DNA of 13,015 bases, taken from JACDHQ01 sp036401195 (GTDB lineage: Bacteria > Gemmatimonadota > Gemmatimonadetes > Gemmatimonadales > Gemmatimonadaceae). Below the pieces are notes generated by a model, which worked only from the letters and a program-made list of their open reading frames with translations, did no database searches and was not told where the DNA came from. The position numbers and the translations under genes are program-made. Numbering within the stretch: position 1 is the first letter of the stretch; the number at the start of each line of letters is the position of its first letter. The stretch spans positions 1-13,015 of the forward strand of contig DASWVQ010000006.1 in assembly GCA_036401195.1 (NCBI GenBank), in the 5' to 3' direction. Of the stretch, positions 6,804 to 13,015 are shown one piece after another.

Positions 6804-6830
6804 TCCGAAGTTTACCAACCCCAAAGGGAG

Positions 6831-6835
6831 AGGAG
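6831..6835 (+). promoter_or_regulatory. Strong Shine-Dalgarno for acpP
   Basis: AGGAG sits 6 bases before the acpP ATG, in a purine-rich run that begins AAAGGGAG at 6823. It is the best ribosome-binding site in the window, in contrast to the weak or absent sites before most neighbouring genes, and fits the high expression expected for acyl carrier protein. Confidence 0.75.
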
Positions 6836-6841
6836 CCGGCC

Positions 6842-7081
6842 ATGGCCGACAATGCCAAGAAGGTGCGCGACATCATCGAGAAGGAACTCGGCGTCGAGCG
6901 CGAGAAGCTGACCGACGACGCGAGCTTCATCGAGGATCTCGGCGCCGACAGCCTCGACATCGTCGAGCTGGTGATGGAGTTCGAGAAGGAGTTCAACATC
7001 GACATCCCGGACGAGGATGCCGAGAAGCTGCGCACCGTCGGCGACGCGGTGGGCTACCTCAACTCGAAGATCGGCGGCTGA
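6842..7081 (+). CDS. acpP: Acyl carrier protein
   Basis: This is the small acidic carrier that holds growing acyl chains on a 4'-phosphopantetheine arm and serves FabD, FabH, FabG, FabF and PlsX encoded around it. It has 79 residues, with the modification motif GADSLDIVELVM and Ser37 as attachment site, preceded by the usual DASFIEDLGADSLD context and rich in Glu/Asp. The ATG at 6842 has an excellent Shine-Dalgarno. The stop shares one base with the fabF start (TGATG, 7079-7083). The four-helix ACP is too short and acidic to confuse with a polyketide-synthase domain, and the surrounding genes settle the assignment to primary fatty-acid synthesis. Confidence 0.98.
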   Translation: MADNAKKVRDIIEKELGVEREKLTDDASFIEDLGADSLDIVELVMEFEKEFNIDIPDEDAEKLRTVGDAVGYLNSKIGG

Positions 7082-8322
7082 TGCGGCGTCGGGTCGTCGT
7101 CACGGGACTGGGGGCCGTGACGCCCGTCGGCAACGACGTGGCGTCCACCTGGCGCGCCCTCCTCGAGGGGCGCTCCGGCGCGGGGCCCATCACCAAGTTC
7201 GATGCGGAGAAGTTCGACGTCCGCTTCGCGTGCGAGGTGAAGGGGTTCGACGCGTCGCTGTACATGGACCGCAAGGAGGCGAAGCGCGCGGACATGTACA
7301 CCCAGTACGCCGTGGCGTGCGCCACCCAGGCCATGCAGGACGCCGGCCTCGCGGAGGGCGGGTACGTCCCCGAGCGGACCGGCGTGATCATCGGCAGCGG
7401 CATCGGGGGGCTCAAGAGCTTCGAGGAGCAGCACGACGTCTACCGCGAGCGCGGGCCCTCGAAGATCAGCGCCTTCTTCATCCCGATGTTCATCGCCGAC
7501 ATCGCGGCGGGGATCGTCTCCATGCGCTTCAACGCCAAGGGGCCGAACTACGCCACGGTGAGCGCGTGCGCCACCAGCGCGCACGCCATCGGCGACGCCT
7601 TCCGCGCCATCCAGTACGGCGACGCGGACGTGATGATCACCGGGGGGTCCGAGGCCACCGTCACCCCGATGGCCATCGGCGGCTTCACGAACATGAAGGC
7701 GCTCTCCGAGCGGAACGACTCGCCGGAGACCGCCTCGCGCCCCTTCGACGCGACCCGTGACGGCTTCGTCATGGGCGAGGGGGGCGGCGTGGTGGTGCTC
7801 GAGGAGCTGGAGCATGCCCGCGCCCGGGGGGCGCGCATCTACGCCGAGATCGTGGGATATGGAGCGACCGCCGACGCGTACCACCTCACGGCGCCCGCGC
7901 CGGAAGGGGAGGGGGCGCAGCGCGCCATGCGCCGCGCCATGGAGGACGCCGGCCTCGGCCTCGGCGACGTGGGCTACATCAACGCCCACGGCACCTCCAC
8001 GCCGGCGAACGACCTGAACGAGACCAAGGCGATCAAGGCGGTCTTCGGCACGCACGCGAAGGACCTCCTCGTGAGCTCCACCAAGTCCATGACCGGGCAC
8101 ATGCTCGGCGCGGCGGGGTCGGTCGAGTTCATCGTCTGCTCGCTGGTGCTGCAGCACGGGCAGGTGCCCCCCACGATCAACTACCAGGTGCCCGACCCGG
8201 AGCTCGACCTCAACTACGTGCCGGGCCACGCGGTGGAGCGGACGGTGGACGCCGCGCTCTCGAACTCCTTCGGGTTCGGGGGGCACAACGTCTCCCTCGC
8301 CGTGCGCCGGTTCAGGGCATGA
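7081..8322 (+). CDS. fabF: Beta-ketoacyl-ACP synthase II
   Basis: FabF elongates acyl-ACP by decarboxylative condensation with malonyl-ACP. The 413-residue product has the Cys-His-His set at the usual positions: Cys163 in VSACATSAHAI, His303 in NAHGTSTPAND and His340 in KSMTGHMLGAAG. The C-terminal SNSFGFGGHN loop is also present. KAS II (FabF) is preferred over KAS I because of the adjacency to acpP and the FabF-like length and spacing. No FabA/FabB pair is visible, so how unsaturated fatty acids are made cannot be told here. The start codon overlaps the acpP stop by one base and has no strong ribosome-binding site of its own, suggesting coupled translation. Confidence 0.97.
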   Translation: MRRRVVVTGLGAVTPVGNDVASTWRALLEGRSGAGPITKFDAEKFDVRFACEVKGFDASLYMDRKEAKRADMYTQYAVACATQAMQDAGLAEGGYVPERTGVIIGSGIGGLKSFEEQHDVYRERGPSKISAFFIPMFIADIAAGIVSMRFNAKGPNYATVSACATSAHAIGDAFRAIQYGDADVMITGGSEATVTPMAIGGFTNMKALSERNDSPETASRPFDATRDGFVMGEGGGVVVLEELEHARARGARIYAEIVGYGATADAYHLTAPAPEGEGAQRAMRRAMEDAGLGLGDVGYINAHGTSTPANDLNETKAIKAVFGTHAKDLLVSSTKSMTGHMLGAAGSVEFIVCSLVLQHGQVPPTINYQVPDPELDLNYVPGHAVERTVDAALSNSFGFGGHNVSLAVRRFRA

Positions 8323-8335
8323 GCCCGGGCGAAGG

Positions 8336-8812
8336 GTGATCCGCGCCGGACTCGGATACGATTCGCATCGCTTCGCCCCCGGGGGTCCGCTGGTCCTCGG
8401 GGGCGTGCGCATTGAGGAGGACGTGCACCTGCACGGCCACTCCGACGGCGACGCGATCGCCCACGCGCTCACCGACGCGGTCCTCGGCGCCGCCGGCGCG
8501 GGGGACATCGGCACCCTCTTCCCCGACACCGCGGCGGAGAACGCGGGGCGCGACTCGCTCGAGATGCTCGCCCTCGCCGTGGCGCGGGTGCGCGACCTGG
8601 GGTGGGCGGTGCAGCAGGTGGACGTGACCGTGGTGGCCGAGCGGCCGAAGATCGGGCCGCACCGAGAGGCGATGCGCACCGCGCTCGCCACCGCGCTCCG
8701 GGTGGCGCCCGGGGAGATCGGGCTCAAGGGAAAGACCAACGAGGGGATGGGCTGGATCGGGCGTGGCGAGGGGCTCGCCGTGATGGCCGTGGCCACCCTG
8801 GTGCGCGTGTAG
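8336..8812 (+). CDS. ispF: 2-C-methyl-D-erythritol 2,4-cyclodiphosphate synthase
   Basis: IspF cyclises CDP-methylerythritol 2-phosphate with loss of CMP in the MEP pathway, supplying isoprenoids such as undecaprenyl carriers and quinones. The 158-residue protein has the family's metal ligands Asp9 and His11 (GYDSHRF) and His43 (GDAIAHAL), the GAAGAGDIGTLFPDT loop, and the C-terminal KTNEGMGWIGRGEGLAVMAVA signature. Initiation is at GTG 8336-8338: the frame upstream offers no other start before running into fabF, and the family N-terminus fits. GAAGG abuts the GTG directly, an unusually short spacing. It lies 13 bases after fabF, where many bacteria instead have rnc. Confidence 0.96.
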   Translation: MIRAGLGYDSHRFAPGGPLVLGGVRIEEDVHLHGHSDGDAIAHALTDAVLGAAGAGDIGTLFPDTAAENAGRDSLEMLALAVARVRDLGWAVQQVDVTVVAERPKIGPHREAMRTALATALRVAPGEIGLKGKTNEGMGWIGRGEGLAVMAVATLVRV

Positions 8813-8819
8813 GCCCGCG

Positions 8820-9431
8820 GTGCAGCCCCTGCTGGACTGGGTGACGTCGCTGCCGGTGGCCGCGGTGTACGCGGTGCTCGCCGCCTTCGCCTTCCTCGAG
8901 AACGTCTTTCCCCCGGTGCCCGCCGACACGGTCGTCGCCTTCGGCAGCTTCCTCGCCGCGCGCGGGGAGGGCTCGCTCCTCGGCGCGGCGGCGAGCACCT
9001 GGCTCGGGAACATCGCCGGCGCGATGTTCATGTACTGGGTGGGGCGCCGCTACGGCGCCCACCGGCTGGAGCAGCGCATGCTGGGCAAGAACGCGGGGGC
9101 CGCCGAGGCGCGGCTGCACGCCCTGTACGGGAGGTACGGGCTCGGGGCGCTGTTCGTGAGCCGCTTCCTGCCGGGCGTGCGCGCGATAGTGCCCCCCTTC
9201 GCGGGGGCGCTGCGCATCCCGCCCCTCCGGACCGCGCTCATGATGGGGATCGCCTCCGCCATCTGGTACGGCACGATCGCGCTGCTCGCGTATCACATCG
9301 GCGCCGACTGGGAAGCGCTCACCGGCGCGATGCGGCGCTACGGTCGCTACCTGGCGATCGGGGCGGCGGCGATCGCCCTCGTGGCGGCGGGCGTGTGGTG
9401 GTACCGGCGCCGCCGGCAGGGCGCGGCGTGA
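8820..9431 (+). CDS. DedA family (SNARE-associated/VTT domain) membrane protein
   Basis: This is a 203-residue inner-membrane protein of the DedA superfamily. Members are implicated in membrane homeostasis, and some act as flippases recycling undecaprenyl phosphate or translocating phosphatidylethanolamine; which lipid this one handles cannot be read from sequence. Family marks are an acidic residue in a re-entrant segment, FLENVFPPVPAD (Glu27, Asp36), the GNIAGAMFMYWVGRRYG block (residues 63-79), and SRFLPGVRAIVPPFAGA (114-130) with conserved Arg115 and Arg121. Hydrophobic segments lie near 12-30, 53-75, 138-160 and 177-195, followed by a basic tail (RRRR). The GTG start at 8820 is 7 bases after ispF. 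The stop overlaps the next gene's GTG (GTGA). Confidence 0.9.
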   Translation: MQPLLDWVTSLPVAAVYAVLAAFAFLENVFPPVPADTVVAFGSFLAARGEGSLLGAAASTWLGNIAGAMFMYWVGRRYGAHRLEQRMLGKNAGAAEARLHALYGRYGLGALFVSRFLPGVRAIVPPFAGALRIPPLRTALMMGIASAIWYGTIALLAYHIGADWEALTGAMRRYGRYLAIGAAAIALVAAGVWWYRRRRQGAA

Positions 9432-10348
9432 CCGCCCCCGGCGCGATCCCCGACGCGCCGCGCGAATTCCTGCTCGAGCGCTTCGCCGACTTCCTCTCGC
9501 TCGAGCAGGGCGCGTCGCCGCGCACGAGCGAGGCCTACCTGCGCGACCTGGCGCGGCTCGCCTCGTTCGCCGTGACGCGCAACGCGCCCGATCCCTTGAT
9601 GCTCACGTCGCGCCTCCTGCGCGAGTACGTCTACCACCTCAAGGACCTCGGGCTCTCCCCGGCCTCGATCCGCCGCAACATCTCGGCGATCCGCACCTGG
9701 TTCCGCTTCCTCCTCGCCGACGGCGTGGTCGCGCGCGACCCCACCGAGCGGCTCGAGACGCCCACGCGGTGGCGCACCCTCCCCGAGGTGCTGTCGGTGG
9801 AGGAGGTGCAGTCCCTCCTCGCGGCGCCCACGATGGACGACCCGCTCTACTTCCGCGACCGCGCCATGCTGGAGCTGGCCTACGGCGCGGGGCTGCGGGT
9901 GTCGGAGTGGATCACCCTCGGCGTGCGCGACCTCCTGCTCGAGGACGGCCTCGTGCGCGTGTTCGGGAAGGGGAGCAAGGAGCGGCTGGTGCCGATCGGC
10001 CGGAGCGCCATCGGGTCGGCGGCAATCTACCTGCGGGAGCTGCGCCCGAAGCTGGAGAAGGGGAGCGGGGAAGGGGTGCTCTTCCTCAACGCCCGCGGGC
10101 AGCCCCTCACTCGCATGGGCGCCTGGAAGATCCTGCGCCGCTACGTGGAGCGGGCGGGGTTGACGAAGCACGTGTCGCCCCACACGCTGAGGCATTCCTT
10201 CGCCACCCACCTGCTGGAGGGGGGCGCCGACCTGCGCGCGGTGCAGGAGATGCTCGGTCACGCCGACATCTCCACCACGCAGATCTACACCCACGTGGAC
10301 CGCGAGTACCTGCGGCAGGTCCACCGCCAGTTCCACCCGCGCGGCTAG
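9428..10348 (+). CDS. xerD: Tyrosine recombinase XerC/XerD family, XerD-like
   Basis: This is a site-specific tyrosine recombinase of the Xer type, which resolves chromosome dimers at dif near the terminus together with a partner recombinase and FtsK. With the GTG at 9428 it is 306 residues, close to the usual ~300. The N-terminal SAM-like domain is residues ~13-110. The catalytic domain contains Arg157 (AGLRVSE), Lys181 (GKGSKER), His252 and Arg255 (HTLRH), His278 (LGHADISTTQIY) and nucleophile Tyr287, spaced almost as in E. coli XerD. The tail (VHRQFHPRG) resembles XerD more than XerC. The GTG at 9428 was preferred over one at 9395 because the latter lies inside dedA and adds a low-complexity leader. 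The housekeeping setting and lack of att or phage genes argue against an integrase. XerC remains possible. Confidence 0.9.
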   Translation: MTAPGAIPDAPREFLLERFADFLSLEQGASPRTSEAYLRDLARLASFAVTRNAPDPLMLTSRLLREYVYHLKDLGLSPASIRRNISAIRTWFRFLLADGVVARDPTERLETPTRWRTLPEVLSVEEVQSLLAAPTMDDPLYFRDRAMLELAYGAGLRVSEWITLGVRDLLLEDGLVRVFGKGSKERLVPIGRSAIGSAAIYLRELRPKLEKGSGEGVLFLNARGQPLTRMGAWKILRRYVERAGLTKHVSPHTLRHSFATHLLEGGADLRAVQEMLGHADISTTQIYTHVDREYLRQVHRQFHPRG

Positions 10349-10372
10349 CGCGAGGGGGGCCCGGAGCAGCGC

Positions 10373-10948
<576 letters not shown>

Positions 10949-10955
10949 GGCCCAG

Positions 10956-12467
10956 GTGCCCCTGTTCCGTCGCGCGGTCCACGCCCTCCTCGTCGTCGCC
11001 GCGTTGGCGGGGGCGCTCGCCGCCCCGGCAGGGGGGCAGGAACGGGTGGTCGTGGCCGACGTGGGCCCCGGGGTCACCGGCCGGCTGCTGCAGCAGGTGC
11101 TGGCCCGTCCGCACCGTCTCTACCCGCCGGCGCCCGATACCCTGCTCCTCGCCGACAGCACGCCGGCGCGGCTTCCCGTGGTGGTGCTCGACCGCACGAC
11201 CATCGTGGAGGGGGTGGTCCGCGGCGACGTGATCGTGGTGGGCGGCGACCTGCACGTCCATCCCGGCGCACGCATCGAGGGGCGGGCGATCGCGATCGGA
11301 GGGGGCGTCTATCCCTCGACCCTGGCGATCGTCACGCAGGGAAGCACCAGCCATCGTGACCATACCTTCCGGGTGACGCGCACCGACGGCGGCTGGTCGC
11401 TCGCCTACCAGCCCCTCGAGTGGAGCCCGAAGCCCTTCTCGCTCCCGGGGCTGTACGGGCTGCGCATCCCGAGCTACGACCGCACCAACGGCCTGTCGCT
11501 CCCCGTGGCCCCCGTGTTCGTCCTCGACAGCGGGCGGATCGAGCTGGAACCGGGAGTCACCTGGCGCACCAACCTCGGGAAGATCGACCCGTCGCTCGCG
11601 GTGCGCGTGCAGGCGGGGCGCCGCACGAGATTCGACGTCTCCGCGGCGCGCGGCACCTGGAGCAACGAACGCTGGATCCACTCGGACTTGATCAACTCCC
11701 TGCAGGCGATCGGGCTGGGGACGGACTCGCGCAACTGGTTCCGTGCCGACCGGGCCGAGGGCCGCGCCTACCGCCTCCTGGAGTGGACCTCCACGCGGAT
11801 GGAGCCCTTCGTGGGCGCCCGCCTGGAGCGCGGCTGGTCGGTGGGGCCCTTCACGCCCCCTGAGCACACCCCCTGGAGCCTCTTCGGCCGCGACGACGAG
11901 GACGGGATGGTCCGCCCGAACCCCCCGATCGATCCCGGCTCGATCGCCTCCGCGCTCCTGGGGACCGACCTCCAGTGGGCGGCCGGGCCGGTGACGATCT
12001 CCGGCGAGGCGCTGGTGGAGTCGGGTCGCCTCGCGGCGGGCGATCGCCGTTTCACGCAGGGCACGGTGAACGGGAAGCTGGCCTTCCTCGCCTTCCGCAA
12101 CCACCGATTCGAGCTGGAGACGCACCTCGTCCTCACCGCGGGCGACACGGCGCCGCGGCAGCGCTTCGCCTGGATCGGCGGGAGCGGTACGGTGCCGACG
12201 CTCGACCTCCTCGAGCAGGGGGGCGACCAGCTCGTCTTCGTGGAGAGCCGCTACAGCATCCCGATCGACCGCTTCCAGCTTCCCCTCGTCGGGCCGCCCA
12301 CGGTGACGCTGCGTCACATCCTCGGCGGGGCGGCGGTCCACCGGTTCCCCACGCTCACGCAGAACCTCGGCCTCCGCCTCGGCGTCGGCTTCATCCGCGG
12401 CGACGTGATGTTCGACCCGGTGAGCGGCGAGGTGAAGGGCGGGGTGGGGCTGTCGTTCGCGCGGTAG
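10956..12467 (+). CDS. Exported protein of unknown function: short bactofilin-like segment plus putative outer-membrane beta-barrel
   Basis: Not recognised as a named family. From the GTG at 10956 (AAGG at 10947-10950 overlapping the upstream stop) the 503-residue product opens with a clear signal peptide: basic MPLFRR, hydrophobic core to about residue 22, likely cleavage near APAGGQ. Residues ~75-118 show alternating G/V/D strands (VVRGDVIVVGGDLHVHPG) reminiscent of bactofilin or beta-helix repeats. From ~170 to the end, alternating aromatic/hydrophobic strands (e.g. GRIELEPGVTWRT, LAVRVQAGRRTRFDVSAA) suggest a barrel. RFAWIGGSGTVP...GGDQLVFVESRYSIP (403-436) resembles the late strands of Omp85/BamA-TamA-type barrels, and the chain ends GGVGLSFAR with Phe third from the end. 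It sits 7 bases after the trpG/pabA-like gene. Function unknown; barrel assignment is inference. Confidence 0.75.
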   Translation: MPLFRRAVHALLVVAALAGALAAPAGGQERVVVADVGPGVTGRLLQQVLARPHRLYPPAPDTLLLADSTPARLPVVVLDRTTIVEGVVRGDVIVVGGDLHVHPGARIEGRAIAIGGGVYPSTLAIVTQGSTSHRDHTFRVTRTDGGWSLAYQPLEWSPKPFSLPGLYGLRIPSYDRTNGLSLPVAPVFVLDSGRIELEPGVTWRTNLGKIDPSLAVRVQAGRRTRFDVSAARGTWSNERWIHSDLINSLQAIGLGTDSRNWFRADRAEGRAYRLLEWTSTRMEPFVGARLERGWSVGPFTPPEHTPWSLFGRDDEDGMVRPNPPIDPGSIASALLGTDLQWAAGPVTISGEALVESGRLAAGDRRFTQGTVNGKLAFLAFRNHRFELETHLVLTAGDTAPRQRFAWIGGSGTVPTLDLLEQGGDQLVFVESRYSIPIDRFQLPLVGPPTVTLRHILGGAAVHRFPTLTQNLGLRLGVGFIRGDVMFDPVSGEVKGGVGLSFAR

Positions 12468-12501
12468 TCCATCGGGCGTGTCGCTCGCCGTGTCGGGCCA
12501 C

Positions 12502-12780
12502 TCAGACCGATACCCCCCGACGCAGACAGGCACAGAGGCGGCTGCGCCGCCACGCAGACACGCGCAGATGGCTTCCGAACCGGTGCGGCTCCGATGCGCG
12601 CGGGCCCGAACGGAAGTTCCCCGCTCTGCGGAGAATGCGCTCGCGCTCCCCCTGAACCGAGCAGTTGTCCTTCATGGGCGGGTCTACGGAGCCATGTCCC
12701 GCGCACGGAATCGTCTGCGCGTGTCTGAGGGGCGGCGAAGCCGCCTCTGTGCCTGTCTGCGTTCGGGGGTATCGGTCTGA
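12502..12780. repeat. 279-bp element with ~75-bp near-perfect inverted arms (MITE-like or palindromic repeat)
   Basis: The left arm 12502-12577 and right arm 12706-12780 are inverted copies that match base for base except about 8 positions, separated by a 128-base non-repeated spacer (12578-12705). The outer 16 bases (TCAGACCGATACCCCC on each inward reading) and a 14-base inner block (CAGACACGCGCAGA) are identical. Each arm also contains its own small palindrome (GGCGGC...GCCGCC, loop TGC or the like), so each arm can fold alone or pair with the other. No convincing target-site duplication is visible directly outside, and no transposase is present. Open frames through it (e.g. 12478-12780) look like compositional accidents. 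It lies 34 bases after the exported-protein gene. Confidence 0.85.
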
Positions 12781-12842
12781 GGAGCCGGGCCCGCCCAGGA
12801 CGAAACCGCGCTGGAGCCATGGCGCCCGCCCACCCCCGCGAG

Positions 12843-12848
12843 TAGATT
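12843..12848 (+). promoter_or_regulatory. Putative -10 element upstream of kdsB
   Basis: TAGATT, within TAGATTTCC, lies 46 bases upstream of the kdsB ATG, just past the inverted-repeat element. The nine-base string is identical to the one before acpP and stands out in an otherwise GC-only stretch. No good -35 is seen. The region 12781-12842 holds no other feature I can support. Confidence 0.4.
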
Positions 12849-12856
12849 TCCCGGGC

Positions 12857-12898
12857 GTGAAAGTTGCAGCCCCCCGCGCCGTCCGGTGCAGCGCATGA
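12857..12898 (+). other. Short leader-like reading frame overlapping the kdsB start
   Basis: A GTG at 12857 opens a 13-codon frame (MKVAAPRAVRCSA) whose TGA at 12896-12898 overlaps the kdsB ATG as ATGA. It begins about 8 bases after the putative -10, where a transcript would start, so it could be a leaderless mini-ORF coupling translation into kdsB, which lacks a clear Shine-Dalgarno. In DNA this GC-rich such a short frame can easily arise by chance, and there is no codon or conservation evidence. Confidence 0.2.
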
Positions 12899-13015
12899 AG
12901 ACGCTCGCCGTGATCCCAGCCCGCCTGGGGGCCACCCGCCTCCCCCGCAAGCCGCTCCGCCTCCTCGCCGGACTCCCGCTCGTCGTCCGCGTCTGGGAGC
13001 GCGTCCAGGCGCTCC
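12895..13015 (+). CDS. kdsB: 3-deoxy-manno-octulosonate cytidylyltransferase (CMP-Kdo synthetase), N-terminal part
   Basis: KdsB activates Kdo with CTP to CMP-Kdo, the donor for the inner core of lipopolysaccharide, in the cytoplasm. Only 40 codons are present before the window ends. The product begins MKTLAVIPARLGATRLPRKP, followed by LRLLAGLPLVVRVWERV, matching the KdsB N-terminus whose (I)IPAR...(S)TRLPGKPL loop binds the nucleotide. Here the usual Gly is Arg (LPRKPL). The ATG at 12895 places this motif at the normal distance. Other nucleotidyltransferases share a related loop, but the ATRLP(x)KPL form followed by PLVVRVWERV is characteristic of KdsB. Its presence implies a Gram-negative-type outer membrane. 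Confidence 0.9.
   Translation, partial: MKTLAVIPARLGATRLPRKPLRLLAGLPLVVRVWERVQAL

Noticed and set aside
7054..8796. 580-codon - strand frame opposite fabF/ispF
   Set aside because: Runs antisense to two genes with intact catalytic motifs; composition (His/Arg/Val/Glu repeats) is the complement of GC-biased codons.
9428..10348. Phage or island integrase rather than Xer recombinase
   Set aside because: Length, XerD-like residue spacing and tail, and housekeeping neighbours on both sides; no tRNA, att-like direct repeat or phage gene nearby.
12478..12780. 100-codon + strand frame through the inverted-repeat element, and others at 12665-12898
   Set aside because: They are built mostly from the repeat arms, change frame across the spacer, and lack a ribosome-binding site or recognisable domain.
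12502..12780. CRISPR array or insertion sequence
   Set aside because: Only two arms, inverted rather than direct, with one spacer; no transposase frame and no clear flanking duplication, so neither label is supported.

Overview
The window is a GC-rich stretch (clearly well above 65% G+C, estimated by eye) of a bacterial chromosome. It is densely packed with housekeeping genes, and every confident gene is on the + strand. The partial kdsB implies Kdo-containing lipopolysaccharide, and the exported protein at 10956-12467 looks like an outer-membrane barrel, so the cell is probably diderm. The gene content, the intergenic repeats and the protein style (for example the 'ATRLPRKPL' KdsB N-terminus) remind me of Gemmatimonadota. 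That is an inference from familiarity and was not checked by any search.

Layout. (1) 1-451: C-terminal half of sucD (TCA cycle). (2) 452-475: a short hairpin repeat of a widely dispersed type, then a polytopic membrane protein of the GT87/DUF2029 glycosyltransferase type (498-1769) whose end overlaps ndk (1748-2176). (3) 2177-2356: a very G-rich imperfect inverted repeat with G-quadruplex potential on both strands, followed by a likely promoter. (4) 2357-6768: a lipid-synthesis operon in classical order: yceD/DUF177, rpmF, plsX, fabH, fabD, fabG, with stop/start overlaps or very short gaps. (5) 6769-6841: a short gap with a second promoter-like site and a strong Shine-Dalgarno, then acpP-fabF and, closely packed behind them, ispF (isoprenoids), a DedA-family membrane protein, a XerC/XerD tyrosine recombinase, a TrpG/PabA glutamine amidotransferase and an exported beta-rich protein, ending at 12467. 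(6) 12468-12894: a non-coding interval dominated by a 279-bp element with ~75-bp near-perfect inverted arms, then a third promoter-like site. (7) 12895-13015: start of kdsB (Kdo activation), cut by the window end.

How the genes fit together: PlsX, FabH, FabD, FabG, AcpP and FabF supply malonyl-ACP handling, chain initiation, condensation, the first reduction and acyl transfer toward phospholipid. YceD and RpmF are their usual upstream partners. IspF, DedA, the putative outer-membrane protein and KdsB all relate to envelope or isoprenoid-carrier supply, so the region has a loose envelope-biogenesis theme. XerD and TrpG look like passengers in a compact transcription unit.

I found no CRISPR array, tRNA, rRNA, transposase, phage gene or toxin-antitoxin pair. 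The coding content is ordinary. What deserves a second look is the intergenic architecture: three different repeat or hairpin elements, a shared TAG(A)TTTCC promoter-like motif, a possible leaderless start, and the uncharacterised exported protein.
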